From Natronomonas moolapensis 8.8.11 (GTDB taxonomy: Archaea > Halobacteriota > Halobacteria > Halobacteriales > Haloarculaceae), in contig NC_020388.1 in NCBI RefSeq assembly GCF_000591055.1, positions 2,790,001-2,854,000 on the forward strand: a stretch of 64,000 bases of DNA. Direction: 5' to 3'. Under the pieces are notes generated by a model. That model did not search any database and had not been told where the DNA came from. It was given only the letters and a program-made list of their open reading frames with translations. The position numbers and the translations under genes are program-made. Position 1 is the stretch's first letter. Each line of letters begins with the position of its first letter. Positions 8,824-17,157 of the stretch are shown here, one piece after another.

Positions 8824-8833
8824 GTTATAAGAA
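8824..8833 (-). promoter_or_regulatory. TATA box of the ACT-hom operon
   Basis: CTTATAACT on the minus strand, centre near 8828. A start of transcription 25-27 nt on would fall at about 8802, on the ATG of the 9-aa ORF. Confidence 0.6.
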
Positions 8834-8914
8834 CGCCGCCATTCGCAGGCGTGAGTACCGGTGACGTCTCGGACGGGAGCCGACGTTTCGCGGACCGTCG
8901 TTCGCGGAGGGTAA

Positions 8915-9240
8915 GTGACATCCTCCCGCGGCTAAAGGCGCGGGCCTCCCACCCGGTGTTGACCGGGCAGGTCAATCCTGAACGTTGGGAGTCTCAGGTT
9001 TGCTGGACAGTCAGCCAGTGGCTCTGCCACGAAGCCGTTACTCGTACCCGCTGAAGGGCTTCGAGATAGCTGATTGTTTTACGACTGTCGGCGTGGTCGG
9101 CTTACTTTTTGATTCCGGTTAAAAACCGTGGCAAACACCGAGTCAACTGCCAGTTTCCCACGTACAATTATATGTACTGTGTCTATACATAAACTTTTGT
9201 CGGATTCATCTGGTGGCTAAAGCCACCAGTATTCTCCTTG
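8915..9240 (-). mobile_element. decayed, non-autonomous IS200/IS605-type element (PATE-like)
   Basis: Both ends carry hairpins typical of haloarchaeal IS200/IS605 (IS1341/tnpB) elements: near 8915 the end ...GAGGATGTCAC (minus strand) preceded by CGCGGG/CCCGCG (8925-8944, one arm mutated), and near 9230 a perfect stem CTGGTGGC TAAA GCCACCAG (9210-9229). A third hairpin CCCGGT GTTG ACCGGG lies at 8952-8967. The ~325 bp between encode no transposase; AT-rich compared with flanks. Family knowledge: such internally deleted copies are called palindrome-associated transposable elements in haloarchaea. It sits between fusA and the ACT-hom operon. Confidence 0.7.
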
Positions 9241-9270
9241 TATCTCTATAAACAGCGGGAAGCCGCTCTG

Positions 9271-11460
9271 TCAGAAGTAGTCGACCTGTTGGGGCAACTC
9301 GAGTTTCATGCCCTTGCGTTCGCGGATCTCGTCGATGATCTCCGGCTGGAGGTTGTCGGCCATGACCCGGAAGCCGGCGTTCTCGGTGTTCCAGGAGGCG
9401 CGTCCCTCCGTCGCGGACCGGATGTCCGAGGAGAAGCCGATCATCTCGTCGACGGGAGCGATTCCCTCCACGACCATCAGATCGCCTTCCTGGTACATGT
9501 CGTCGACGCGGCCGCGTCGACCCTGGATCTCGCCGGAGGCGGCACCCATGTGTTCGTTCGGCACGTCGATGCGGACCTCCTGGATCGGCTCGAGCAGTTT
9601 GATTTCGCCGTCCATCAACGCGTTGTGGACCGCACGGCGAACCGCGGGGATGACCTGTGCGGGGCCGCGGTGGATGGCGTCCTCGTGGAGCCGGGCGTCG
9701 TGCAGTCGGATCAGCGCGCCCTCGACGGGTTCGGCGGCGAGGGGACCGTCCTCTAAGGCCTCTTCGAGGCCCTCGATGACGAGCTCCATCGTCTCGTTGA
9801 GGTGCTGGATCCCCTTCGTGTCGTCGATGAAGACGTTCGTGTTGAAGATGTGCTCGACGTTCTGGGCGGTGTCTTTGTCCATGCCTTCCTCCATGAGCGC
9901 CTCGCGACGCTCGAGTTCGGGCATGTCCATCGACGCCTCGCCGAGTTTGATCGCCTCGACGACGTCGTCGTCGAGCGGTTCGACCGTAATATAAAACCGG
10001 TTGTGGTTGTTCGGCGACCGGCCCTCGACTTCGCGGGAGTCGCTCTGGGGGGCCTCGCGGTAGACGACGATCGGTTCGCCGGTGTTGACCGGAATGCCCT
10101 GGTTGCGCTCGATACGCTGGGTGATGACCTCGAGGTGGAGTTCGCCCTGTCCCGAAATGAGGTGTTCGCCGGTGTCCTCGTTGATCTCGATCTGTATCGT
10201 CGGGTCCTCCTTGGCGACCTGCTGGAGCGTCTCGATGAGCTTCGGCAGGTCGTCCATGCTCTTGGCCTCGACGGACTTCGTGATGACCGGCTCGGAGATG
10301 TGCTCGATGGACTCGAACGGCGTCATTTCGACGCTCGAGACCGTCGACCCGGCGATGGCGTCTTTCAGCCCCGTGACGGCGGCGATGTTGCCGGCCGGGA
10401 CGCGATCGACCTCCTCGCGCTCCCCGCCCATGTAGACGCCGACGCTTTGGACGCGGTTCGTGCCGGCCGTCCCGGAAACGTAGAGGTCTTGACCCTTCTC
10501 GATCGTGCCGGAGAAGACCCGCCCAGCCGCGATTTCGCCGGCGTGGGGGTCGACCCCGATGTCGGTGACCATCAGCACGATCTCGCCGTCCTCGTCGACG
10601 AGGCGCATCGTCTCGGCGAGATCGGAGTCGGCGTCGCCGCGCCAGATCCGCGGGATACGCCGGGGTTGGGCGTCGACCGGGTTCGGGAAGTGCTCACAGA
10701 CCATATCGAGGACGACGTCCGACAGGGGCGTGCGCTCGTGGAGCTCCTGTCGTTTGTCGGCCTGCTCGAGATCGATGATTTCGCCGAAGTCCATCCCGGT
10801 GCGCTGCATCGACGGCATCGAGACGCCCCACTTGTACAGCGCCGAGCCGAAGCCGACCGTTCCCTCCTCGACGGAGACAGTCCAGTCGTCGTTGATGTCG
10901 TCCATTTCCTCGGTCATCCCGCGGATGAGCTCGTTGACGTCGGCGATGACGCCCATGAGACGCTGTTGCATCTCCTCGGGACCCTCTTGGAGCTCCGAAA
11001 TGAGGCGGTCGACCTTGTTGATAAAGAGCGCCGGCTTGACGCCCTCCCGTAGCGCCTGCCGAAGGACGGTTTCGGTCTGGGGCATCGCGCCCTCGACGGC
11101 GTCGACGACGACCAACGCGCCGTCGACGGCGCGCATCGCCCGGGTCACGTCGCCGCCGAAGTCGACGTGGCCCGGCGTGTCGATGAGGTTGATGAGGTGG
11201 TTTTGCTCGTCGTACTCGTGGGTCATCGAGACGTTGGCCGCGTCGATGGTGATCCCACGTTCCTGTTCGTCCTCCTCGGTGTCCATCGCGAGCTGTTGGC
11301 CCGCGGTGTCGTCGGAAATCATCCCCGCACCGGCCAGCAGGTTGTCAGTAAGCGTCGTCTTTCCGTGGTCGACGTGGGCGGCGATGGCGATGTTCCGGAT
11401 GTGCTCCGGGGCGTCCATCAGCCGTTCACACTCCTGTACGATCTTCTTGCGTCGGCCCAT
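9271..11460 (-). CDS. fusA: translation elongation factor EF-2
   Basis: 729 aa from the ATG at 11460 ([15 protein letters not shown]), the normal haloarchaeal length. GTPase motifs [20 protein letters not shown] and NKVD are intact. The diphthamide histidine lies in HEDAIHRG (about residue 600), as in archaeal and eukaryotic EF-2. Catalyses translocation. The predicted TATA (CCTTTTCACC) lies about 28 nt upstream, and just beyond it begins a 137-bp tandem array. Expected next to rps7 in the str cluster but separated here by 3 kb. Confidence 0.97.
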   Translation of the reverse strand: MGRRKKIVQECERLMDAPEHIRNIAIAAHVDHGKTTLTDNLLAGAGMISDDTAGQQLAMDTEEDEQERGITIDAANVSMTHEYDEQNHLINLIDTPGHVDFGGDVTRAMRAVDGALVVVDAVEGAMPQTETVLRQALREGVKPALFINKVDRLISELQEGPEEMQQRLMGVIADVNELIRGMTEEMDDINDDWTVSVEEGTVGFGSALYKWGVSMPSMQRTGMDFGEIIDLEQADKRQELHERTPLSDVVLDMVCEHFPNPVDAQPRRIPRIWRGDADSDLAETMRLVDEDGEIVLMVTDIGVDPHAGEIAAGRVFSGTIEKGQDLYVSGTAGTNRVQSVGVYMGGEREEVDRVPAGNIAAVTGLKDAIAGSTVSSVEMTPFESIEHISEPVITKSVEAKSMDDLPKLIETLQQVAKEDPTIQIEINEDTGEHLISGQGELHLEVITQRIERNQGIPVNTGEPIVVYREAPQSDSREVEGRSPNNHNRFYITVEPLDDDVVEAIKLGEASMDMPELERREALMEEGMDKDTAQNVEHIFNTNVFIDDTKGIQHLNETMELVIEGLEEALEDGPLAAEPVEGALIRLHDARLHEDAIHRGPAQVIPAVRRAVHNALMDGEIKLLEPIQEVRIDVPNEHMGAASGEIQGRRGRVDDMYQEGDLMVVEGIAPVDEMIGFSSDIRSATEGRASWNTENAGFRVMADNLQPEIIDEIRERKGMKLELPQQVDYF

Positions 11461-11495
11461 TATACCGCATAATTTCGACAGCAAGGTGAAAAGGG

Positions 11496-11978
11496 TAGTG
11501 TTTCGTCGTTGCGGAGCGAGCGTAAGCGAGCGATGCAACGCCGAGGCTCGGAAGACGAGCCTCGCGAGTCTTCCGGTGTTTCGGCGCGGCGGGTTCGCGC
11601 CGAAGCTTGTGAGGCGAGCGTAGCGAGTCTCACAGTGTTTCGTCGTTGCGGAGCGAGCGTAAGCGAGCGATGCAACGCCGAGGTTCGGAAGACGAGCCTC
11701 GCGAGTCTTCCGGTGTTTCGGCGCGGCGGGTTCGCGCCGAAGCTTGTGAGGCGAGCGTAGCGAGTCTCACAGTGTTTCGTCGTTGCGGAGCGAGCGTAAG
11801 CGAGCGATGCAACGCCGAGGTTCGGAAGACGAGCCTCGCGAGTCTTCCGGTGTTTCGGCGCGGCGGGTTCGCGCCGAAGCTTGTGAGGCGAGCGTAGCGA
11901 GTCTCACAGTGTTTCGTCGTTGCGGAGCGAGCGTAAGCGAGCGATGCAACGCCGAGGTTCGGAAGACGAGCCTCGCGA
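11496..11978. repeat. 137-bp tandem repeat array, about 3.5 copies, upstream of fusA
   Basis: Units start at 11501, 11638, 11775 and 11912 (last one partial, diverging near 11978); copies are nearly identical (one T/C difference in copy 1). Each unit contains four hairpins: CGTTGC...GCAACG; CGGAAGAC...GTCTTCCG (8 bp); TTCGGCGCG...CGCGCCGAA (9 bp); TGTGAG...CTCACA. Loops share GCGAGCGTAGCGAGT-like sequence. The end nearest fusA contributes CGAAAC just upstream of the predicted fusA TATA, so the array abuts or includes the BRE position. Open frames through it are by-products of the period. Confidence 0.95.
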
Positions 11979-12004
11979 TCGGAGGGGACGAAACCGCCCC
12001 ACCG

Positions 12005-12232
12005 TCACCCGGTCCGGATCAGCTCCCGGACGACGTGGCCGAGAAAGCCGACGAACGGCGGGACGAACACCGAGGCGTGGATCGCCGCGGTGTAGGTGAC
12101 GTCGGCCGGCTTCGCGAGGAGGAACAGGCCGTAGACGGCCGACATGATACCGATCCAGATCACCGTGATGACGAGAAACGGGACGGTGTCTCGAATCGCA
12201 GTGCCGACGGACGACTGCAGCGTGCGTGTCAT
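12005..12232 (-). CDS. small two-helix membrane protein, haloarchaeal
   Basis: 75 aa from the ATG at 12232. A TTTATATAT box at 12254-12262 lies 25-28 nt before it, which fits a leaderless mRNA and rules out the in-frame ATG seven codons earlier. Two hydrophobic helices (about residues 17-40 and 52-66). No motif recognised; function unknown. Located between the fusA-upstream repeat array and the DUF5781-like gene (divergent). Confidence 0.65.
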   Translation of the reverse strand: MTRTLQSSVGTAIRDTVPFLVITVIWIGIMSAVYGLFLLAKPADVTYTAAIHASVFVPPFVGFLGHVVRELIRTG

Positions 12233-12325
12233 GCGCCCGCCGTCGCCCGGCATATATAAAAGAATGCTGGAGAGGGCTCGAACGGCGAAACAATCAAACC
12301 GGTACAGCTCTTGCTAATAGATAAC

Positions 12326-13081
12326 ATGGACGTTCACGTGAGAGGAAGCGGGGCAGTCGAGCCGTTTCTCGCCGCACGGGACTTACTCGAGACGGAGTAC
12401 GACCTCGAGTTGCCCGTGATCGTGAAGATACGAGAGGACCCGGACGAGCGGACGATGGCGGGCCACTACGACGACCGCCACGAGTTGCTCGTCTCACGGC
12501 GGGCCGCCACCTCCGCGATGGCACGCGAACTCGCACTCCACGAGTTCGCCCACATGGCGCGCTACGAGGAGGGCCACCCCTCTCACGTCCAGTCGACCGA
12601 GGAAGCGCTGTTTTTGGCGCTCGCGGGGCGCAGCGTCGAGCGGCGGAAGCTTTCGCAGTGTTATCAGATCGCCAACCACATGAAGGACATCTACGCCGAC
12701 GACATCACACTCGACATCGGGCCGACGGGGAAACTCGTCGATTTTATGGAGTCGTCACTCGCGGCCGCGCTGGCGGAGACGCCGCCGCCCGCGCCGGGGG
12801 AGTGGACCCACGAGACGGCGTCGGCCGACCCGGAGATCACGGCCGTCAACGCCGCGTTCGCGCTCGCCCTCCTGGAGCGACACGGCGCGATCGAGGAGGA
12901 ACACCGCCTCTACGACCTCGCAGACGCGGCCGCCGCCGACGCGCCTGGCGTTTCGCTGTCGCGGTTCAAACAGCACTTCCGGTCGCTCGTCGAGGACCCC
13001 GGCGAATCGGAGTACCGGAAAGCACTGGTCGAGGTGACCCGCGAGTACACCCTTTCGGGCGGGACTCGCGCCGCGGACTAG
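12326..13081 (+). CDS. DUF5781-like protein with HExxH motif
   Basis: 251 aa from the ATG at 12326. It carries LHEFAHMARYE (about residues 72-82), a canonical HExxH zinc-protease motif, followed by conserved EEALFLALAGRSVERRKLSQCYQIANHMKDIYAD. The rest is alpha-rich with no other recognised domain. I match it from memory to a haloarchaeal family of unknown function (DUF5781). A zinc metallopeptidase is plausible; no signal peptide, so cytoplasmic. A BRE/TATA-like CGAAACAATCAAA lies ~30 nt upstream. Converges on and overlaps the sugar dehydrogenase by 4 bp. Confidence 0.75.
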   Translation: MDVHVRGSGAVEPFLAARDLLETEYDLELPVIVKIREDPDERTMAGHYDDRHELLVSRRAATSAMARELALHEFAHMARYEEGHPSHVQSTEEALFLALAGRSVERRKLSQCYQIANHMKDIYADDITLDIGPTGKLVDFMESSLAAALAETPPPAPGEWTHETASADPEITAVNAAFALALLERHGAIEEEHRLYDLADAAAADAPGVSLSRFKQHFRSLVEDPGESEYRKALVEVTREYTLSGGTRAAD

Positions 13082-14415
13082 TCCCGCTGGACGATCCTGA
13101 CGAGCCGGTCGTCGCCCTCAACCGGGAACGGCTGGTTCGCTCGGCCGTCGCGGTTCGAGGTGATCGCGTACAGCCCGCCGTCTGGACCCGCTTCGACGTG
13201 GCGGATCCGCCCCAACTCGTCGGCCAAGAGGCCGTGGGCGACCGACTCGTAGCCGGGGTGGAGCCACGCCTCGTCGTATCGCGACCCGCCGATCTCCGGG
13301 GCGTCCCCGCCGTGGACGCTGATCGAGAACAGCGTCTGCGAGCGGAGGCCACCGACGAGGAGGCGGTTCCGGAGCGCCGGGACGGCCGACCCGGTGTAGA
13401 ATACCCCTCCGGAGGGAGCCCACGTCTCGTCCGCTCCGGTGTTCACGAGCGGGCTCGTGACGTCCTCAGAGTCGCCGTACCGTCCGTATTGGTCGTCTTC
13501 GCCGCCGCTTCGTACCTCGGGCCAGCCGTGATTTTGGCCCCGTTCGACGAGGACGACCTCGTCGCGGGCGGCGGGGCCGTGCTCGGTGACGACCGGCGTG
13601 CCGTCCGGGAGGAACGCCATCGCCTGCGGGTTCCGGTGGCCGTAGCTGTACACGCGGGGGTCGCCGACCCCGGGGTTGTCCTCCGGAGCAGTACCGTCCG
13701 GGTTCAATCGCAACACCTTCCCGGCGAGGCTGTTCGGATCGGCGCTCAGCGCCTCGGCGCCGGCGTCGCCAGTGGTGACCCAGAGGTAGTTCCGGGGGCC
13801 GAACGCGAGTCGGGCGCCGTTGTGGTAGTCCTCGCCCGGAAGCCCGTCGATGACGACGGTCTCCTCGGGATCGTCGCCGTCCAACTCGAACAGCGACAGC
13901 CGGTTTCGAAGGTTCTCGGAGCCGTACGTGTAGAACCCATACAGGACGGGGACATCGGGATAGTTCGGGTGGAGTGCGACTCCGAGCAGGCCGCCCTCGC
14001 CGCCGCCGTCCCACCAGCCGCCGTCCTCGCCCGGGGCGACCGAACTCGCCTGTTCGGTAACCGCTTCGGGTTCGGCGATCGTCTCGAGGGACCCGGACTC
14101 GTAGCGGTTGATTCGGCCGACGCGCTCTGAAAAAAAGCACGTTCCGTCGGAAGCGAACGTCATTCCCCACGGGATTTCGAGCCCCTCGGCGAGCGTTTCG
14201 ACCTCGAACGTCGCTTCGAGCGGGGATGTCTCGGGGGCGGTCCAGTCGGGATCGTAGCGGTCCCACGACTCGATGTCGTGGCCGACGGCGAGGTCGAACG
14301 CGGAGTCGACCGGCTCCGAACCCGCGGGAAGGGAGTCGGCATCCAGGCAACCGGCGGTGCTCGCGCCGGCGCCGACGGCGAGCAGAAACCGGCGACGGGG
14401 CAGGCGGGGGGACAT
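13078..14415 (-). CDS. PQQ-dependent sugar (aldose/sorbosone) dehydrogenase, Tat lipoprotein
   Basis: 445 aa. N-terminal twin-arginine signal (PRLPRRRFLLAVGAG) with lipobox STAGC, so exported folded and lipid-anchored. The six-bladed propeller family GSDH is recognised by IPWGMTFASDG, FFSERVGRI, LLGVALHPNYP, HRNPQAMAFLPDG and GQNHGWPEV. These enzymes oxidise sugars with pyrroloquinoline quinone; no PQQ synthesis gene is in view and cofactor use is inferred from family. It stands between rps7 and the EF-2 gene, an insertion relative to the canonical str order. Confidence 0.88.
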   Translation of the reverse strand: MSPRLPRRRFLLAVGAGASTAGCLDADSLPAGSEPVDSAFDLAVGHDIESWDRYDPDWTAPETSPLEATFEVETLAEGLEIPWGMTFASDGTCFFSERVGRINRYESGSLETIAEPEAVTEQASSVAPGEDGGWWDGGGEGGLLGVALHPNYPDVPVLYGFYTYGSENLRNRLSLFELDGDDPEETVVIDGLPGEDYHNGARLAFGPRNYLWVTTGDAGAEALSADPNSLAGKVLRLNPDGTAPEDNPGVGDPRVYSYGHRNPQAMAFLPDGTPVVTEHGPAARDEVVLVERGQNHGWPEVRSGGEDDQYGRYGDSEDVTSPLVNTGADETWAPSGGVFYTGSAVPALRNRLLVGGLRSQTLFSISVHGGDAPEIGGSRYDEAWLHPGYESVAHGLLADELGRIRHVEAGPDGGLYAITSNRDGRANQPFPVEGDDRLVRIVQRD

Positions 14416-14494
14416 ACCGATGTTGTGGAATCCGAAGCGCTAAAACGTACTGCTCGCGGCGTCGGAGAACGAAAGGGGAAGAAACGAACGGCGG

Positions 14495-15106
14495 TCAGCG
14501 AGCGGCGGCCGCGACGCGTTCTTGTTCTTCTTTCTGGCTAACCGGGTAGGCCTGCAGATCGTAGTTGGAGGCGCCGATGAGCTGGTTCGCCAGCGCCTCG
14601 GCGGCCGACGTCGTCGTTTTGAACGAGCCGTTGTGCGTGCCCTGAGCGATGTACTTCAGAGACTGGTCGACACGACGCTGGGGTGCGACGTCGACGGCCT
14701 TCGGCACCGAGATGCCACCGTACTTCAGCCGCACCGTCTCCTCGCGGGGACCGGCGTTCTCGACGGCCGTCACGAGCACCTGAATCGGGTTCTCGTCGGT
14801 CCGCTCCTCGACGAGATCGAAGGCGTCGCGGACGATCCGGGTCGCCTGCTGTTTTTTGCCCGTGTTCTCGTCGGTCTGCATCAGGCGGTTGATCAACCGC
14901 TCGACGACCGAGATCTCGGATTTCTTGAACTGCTTTTCGGAGTGGCGGCCCATCGTGTGAGCGATCGGCGTCACGGTGATATACCGACGGGTCGAGGGGT
15001 CTGCGTACTCGATGCCGTCGATCTCGTACTCGCCGAAGAGCTTCGCCGAGACGCGCTCGTCGTCGGTCGAGGCCGGAGCCTCGGGCTCGGGGGCGTCGGA
15101 ACTCAT
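14495..15106 (-). CDS. rps7: 30S ribosomal protein S7 (uS7)
   Basis: 203 aa from the ATG at 15106, which overlaps the rps12 stop (ATGA). An acidic N-terminal extension (about 25 residues) precedes the conserved body: [45 protein letters not shown], the [19 protein letters not shown] loop and the C-terminal [13 protein letters not shown]. Primary binder of the 16S 3' domain. Part of a two-gene rps12-rps7 unit. Confidence 0.97.
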   Translation of the reverse strand: MSSDAPEPEAPASTDDERVSAKLFGEYEIDGIEYADPSTRRYITVTPIAHTMGRHSEKQFKKSEISVVERLINRLMQTDENTGKKQQATRIVRDAFDLVEERTDENPIQVLVTAVENAGPREETVRLKYGGISVPKAVDVAPQRRVDQSLKYIAQGTHNGSFKTTTSAAEALANQLIGASNYDLQAYPVSQKEEQERVAAAAR

Positions 15107-15531
15107 CGTACCGGCTTCTCCGCGTTCCCGCGAACGAGTTCGATCATCGAGACGCCGTTGACCTTCTCGACTTTGTAGTTGACGCCGGAGAGATCGCCCA
15201 TCGCGCGGCCCTTTGCACCACCGATGCCGGCGATCGTGACCTCGTCGTGTTCGTCGATGAAGGAGATCGCGCCGTCGCCGGGGCAAAAGGCGGTGACCTG
15301 CTTGCCGTTCTTGATGAGCTGCACCCGGACACACTTCCGGATGGCCGAGTTGGGCTGTTTGGCTTCGATTCCGACCTTCTCGAGGACGATACCCCGTCCC
15401 TGCGGGGCTCCCTCGAGGGGGTCGGACTTCTTTCCAAGTCCACGGGCACGACGCGCGTAATCGGAGTCGGACCACCGGTGTTTCTGGCGGTCCTTCTTGA
15501 GTTTGCGCGCGGCGTATTTGCCGTTCGCCAT
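15103..15531 (-). CDS. rps12: 30S ribosomal protein S12 (uS12)
   Basis: 142 aa, normal archaeal length. Basic N-terminus [16 protein letters not shown], the decoding-centre loop with [13 protein letters not shown] and the [17 protein letters not shown] segment identify uS12. It is the first gene of the rps12-rps7 pair and has its own promoter (see 15556-15576), needed because a PadR-like gene separates it from nusA. Confidence 0.97.
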   Translation of the reverse strand: MANGKYAARKLKKDRQKHRWSDSDYARRARGLGKKSDPLEGAPQGRGIVLEKVGIEAKQPNSAIRKCVRVQLIKNGKQVTAFCPGDGAISFIDEHDEVTIAGIGGAKGRAMGDLSGVNYKVEKVNGVSMIELVRGNAEKPVR

Positions 15532-15555
15532 AGTACATCCTGTTTCCCTACGGAG

Positions 15556-15576
15556 CTACTTAAGCGTCCCTTTTCG
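15556..15576 (-). promoter_or_regulatory. rps12: BRE/TATA of rps12-rps7
   Basis: Minus strand CGAAAAGGGACGCTTAAGTAG: BRE-like CGAAAA at 15571-15576 and TATA-like CTTAAGTAG at 15556-15564, centred 30 nt before the rps12 ATG. Confidence 0.55.
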
Positions 15577-15800
15577 GACCGCAACGCGTGGGAGCAGCCC
15601 ACGATCCGAAAGCGACCGGGTCACGGGAGAGCAGACATCGCCGGGGGCCACGGCGAACGTCGGCTGATATCGGTGCTCGCCACGGGTGGATTCCCCGTCC
15701 GCCGTCGAGGCGGTATCACTCCGCTGTCGACGGCCACAGTCAGGAGAGGTGGTGTTAAGATCGTTCAACGCCCGCCGACAGGGCTGATAATAGTATTTAT

Positions 15801-15884
15801 TCGAAGCCGCGTTCCTCGAAGTCGCGTTGTTCGTTGCGTTGTTCGAAGCCGCGCTACTCGAAGTCGCCTTCTTCGAGGGCGGCC
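15801..15884 (-). repeat. imperfect 42-bp duplication of the PadR-like gene's 3' end
   Basis: TCGAAGCCGCG...TCGAAGTCGC at 15801-15842 repeats from 15843 with a few changes; the second copy holds the last codons and stop of the regulator gene and the first lies just beyond the stop. The rest of 15577-15800 shows no gene or clear signal apart from an AT-rich patch at ~15786-15800. Confidence 0.7.
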
Positions 15885-16354
15885 CGCAGGACCATCCCGA
15901 GCGCGAGGTGCTGGCGGGCGGCTTCGGCGACGTCCTCGCGGGCGGTGGCGGCGTCGTCGAGGGTGTACTCTTTGGTTTTGACGAGTTCGCGCTGTTCGAG
16001 GACGGCCTCGTCACAGAGGTCGTGCAGGCGCGGGTAGACGGTTCCGGGGCTGAGAATCGTATCGAACTCCTGGGCCAGATCGTCCAGCAGCTGTTTGCCG
16101 TGGGTGTCGGCGCTCCGCAGCGCCACCAGCGACACCAACAACTCGTCCAGCGAGGATTTGACGTGCGTCTCCTCGAAACTGAACGCCTCCGCCCCGAACA
16201 ACGACGTCTCCACCTCGCCGACGACTTCCGAGACCGCCGTCCCCGGCGTCTCCGATTTGCCCGTCCCGTTCAGTTCGGCGCGCAACTGCGACACCGTGAT
16301 CGAATCCTCGTTGTCCGTCCCGCCGATTTCCGCCGGTGAGTCCATCTCCGACAT
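15854..16354 (-). CDS. PadR-like winged-helix transcriptional regulator
   Basis: 166 aa from the ATG at 16354. An acidic N-terminal ~68 residues is followed by a PadR-type winged helix (about 69-133): LDELLVSLVALRSADTHGKQ, LSPGTVYPRLHDLCDEAVL and the wing ending KTKEYTL, then a C-terminal helix for dimerisation. A second in-frame ATG at 16402 would add 16 residues (MKSRGGRIYEWCVRER). Each ATG has a TATA box 25-28 nt upstream, so both forms may be made from separate leaderless mRNAs. The gene is inserted between nusA and rps12, normally adjacent. Target genes unknown; autoregulation likely given its promoter complexity. Confidence 0.85.
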   Translation of the reverse strand: MSEMDSPAEIGGTDNEDSITVSQLRAELNGTGKSETPGTAVSEVVGEVETSLFGAEAFSFEETHVKSSLDELLVSLVALRSADTHGKQLLDDLAQEFDTILSPGTVYPRLHDLCDEAVLEQRELVKTKEYTLDDAATAREDVAEAARQHLALGMVLRAALEEGDFE

Positions 16355-16375
16355 ACGTTCCCGCACACACCACTC

Positions 16376-16438
16376 ATATATACGCCCCCCTCGGCTTTTC
16401 ATCGCCCGAACACCGACCACTAAATTTATATATAAGCG
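16376..16438 (-). promoter_or_regulatory. two tandem TATA boxes of the PadR-like gene
   Basis: TATATA at 16376-16382 lies 25 nt before the ATG at 16354; TTATATATAAATT at about 16424-16436 lies ~28 nt before the in-frame ATG at 16402. The second box is nearly palindromic and could also fire on the plus strand, where I find no ORF. Confidence 0.6.
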
Positions 16439-16707
16439 CCTGACGCACGGCACCACGATTCCGGAAGAGCGTGTGACGGCGATCGGTGAGGGACGAACCG
16501 TCGCCATCGATCCCGTGTAGACGGGGAACCGCTCGGTGGTGGAAATGGAGTCACCTGTCCCTGCGGGACGGCCTACTCGCGTTCGTGATATAAAATACGC
16601 ATCCGCTTCACCGTCCGAAACGGGGACGGGAACCGATTCGGTCCGACCCGAGGCCGGCGGTCGCCGGAGTGTATGGCGACGGCCCACCCGGTCGCGAGGG
16701 TGTGTCG
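16439..16707. other. intergenic region between nusA end and the PadR-like promoter
   Basis: No gene supported. It holds a 5-bp hairpin GTCCC TGC GGGAC (16557-16569) and an AT-rich TGATATAAAATACG (about 16587-16600) that reads as a TATA box on either strand. The hairpin lies downstream of nusA and may terminate the rpo transcript. Confidence 0.4.
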
Positions 16708-17127
16708 CTACGTCAACTCGATCTCGTCGACGTCGAAATGTCGCTTCGCCAGCCGCCGGGCGAGGTCGATCCGGCGGCCGTCGGACCCGATCGCGACGCC
16801 GCGGTCCTCGGTGTCGACCTCGGCGTAGGCGACCGTCGTATCGTTCTCACTTATTGTGACGTTGTACACCGCCGCGGGGGCGAGGGCGTTCGCGACGAAG
16901 TCCGCAGCCGTATCGGCGTTCTCGACGATCGTCACGTCGCGCCCGAGTACCGATTCGACACGGCGGACGTGGTCCCCGTCGGGACCGATCGCCTGCCCCA
17001 TCGTCCCCACGGGGACGACGAACGCGAGGCGATCCTCGTCGACGAGACAGTCGATCGCCGGGACGTCCGTCTCGTCGTCGAACAGCGCGATGTAGCGTCT
17101 GGCTTCGTCCGAGAGTGTGACGGGCAT
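16708..17127 (-). CDS. nusA: NusA-like KH-domain transcription factor
   Basis: 139 aa. Two KH modules with GxxG-type loops: GQAIGPDGDHVRR (about residues 44-56) and GVAIGSDGRRIDLARRLA (about 112-129). Archaeal NusA consists only of the KH part and is encoded next to rpoA2, as here (31 nt downstream). RNA-binding factor thought to act in termination or elongation; last gene of the RNA polymerase operon in this genome. Confidence 0.93.
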   Translation of the reverse strand: MPVTLSDEARRYIALFDDETDVPAIDCLVDEDRLAFVVPVGTMGQAIGPDGDHVRRVESVLGRDVTIVENADTAADFVANALAPAAVYNVTISENDTTVAYAEVDTEDRGVAIGSDGRRIDLARRLAKRHFDVDEIELT

Positions 17128-17157
17128 GTGGAATGTGCGTGAAGCTCCGAGTCGGGA

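Noticed and set aside
11509-11897. Repeated 83-aa and 60-aa frames within the 137-bp array
   Set aside because: They recur every 137 bp only because the DNA repeats; no promoters or codon bias, and they run through the hairpins.
11496-11978. Tandem array considered as a CRISPR
   Set aside because: The whole 137-bp unit repeats, with no unique spacers between short repeats, and no cas gene is near.
16421-16520. Plus-strand gene fired by the palindromic TATA at ~16430
   Set aside because: No start codon followed by a meaningful frame lies at leaderless distance on the plus strand; the minus-strand ATG at 16402 fits better.
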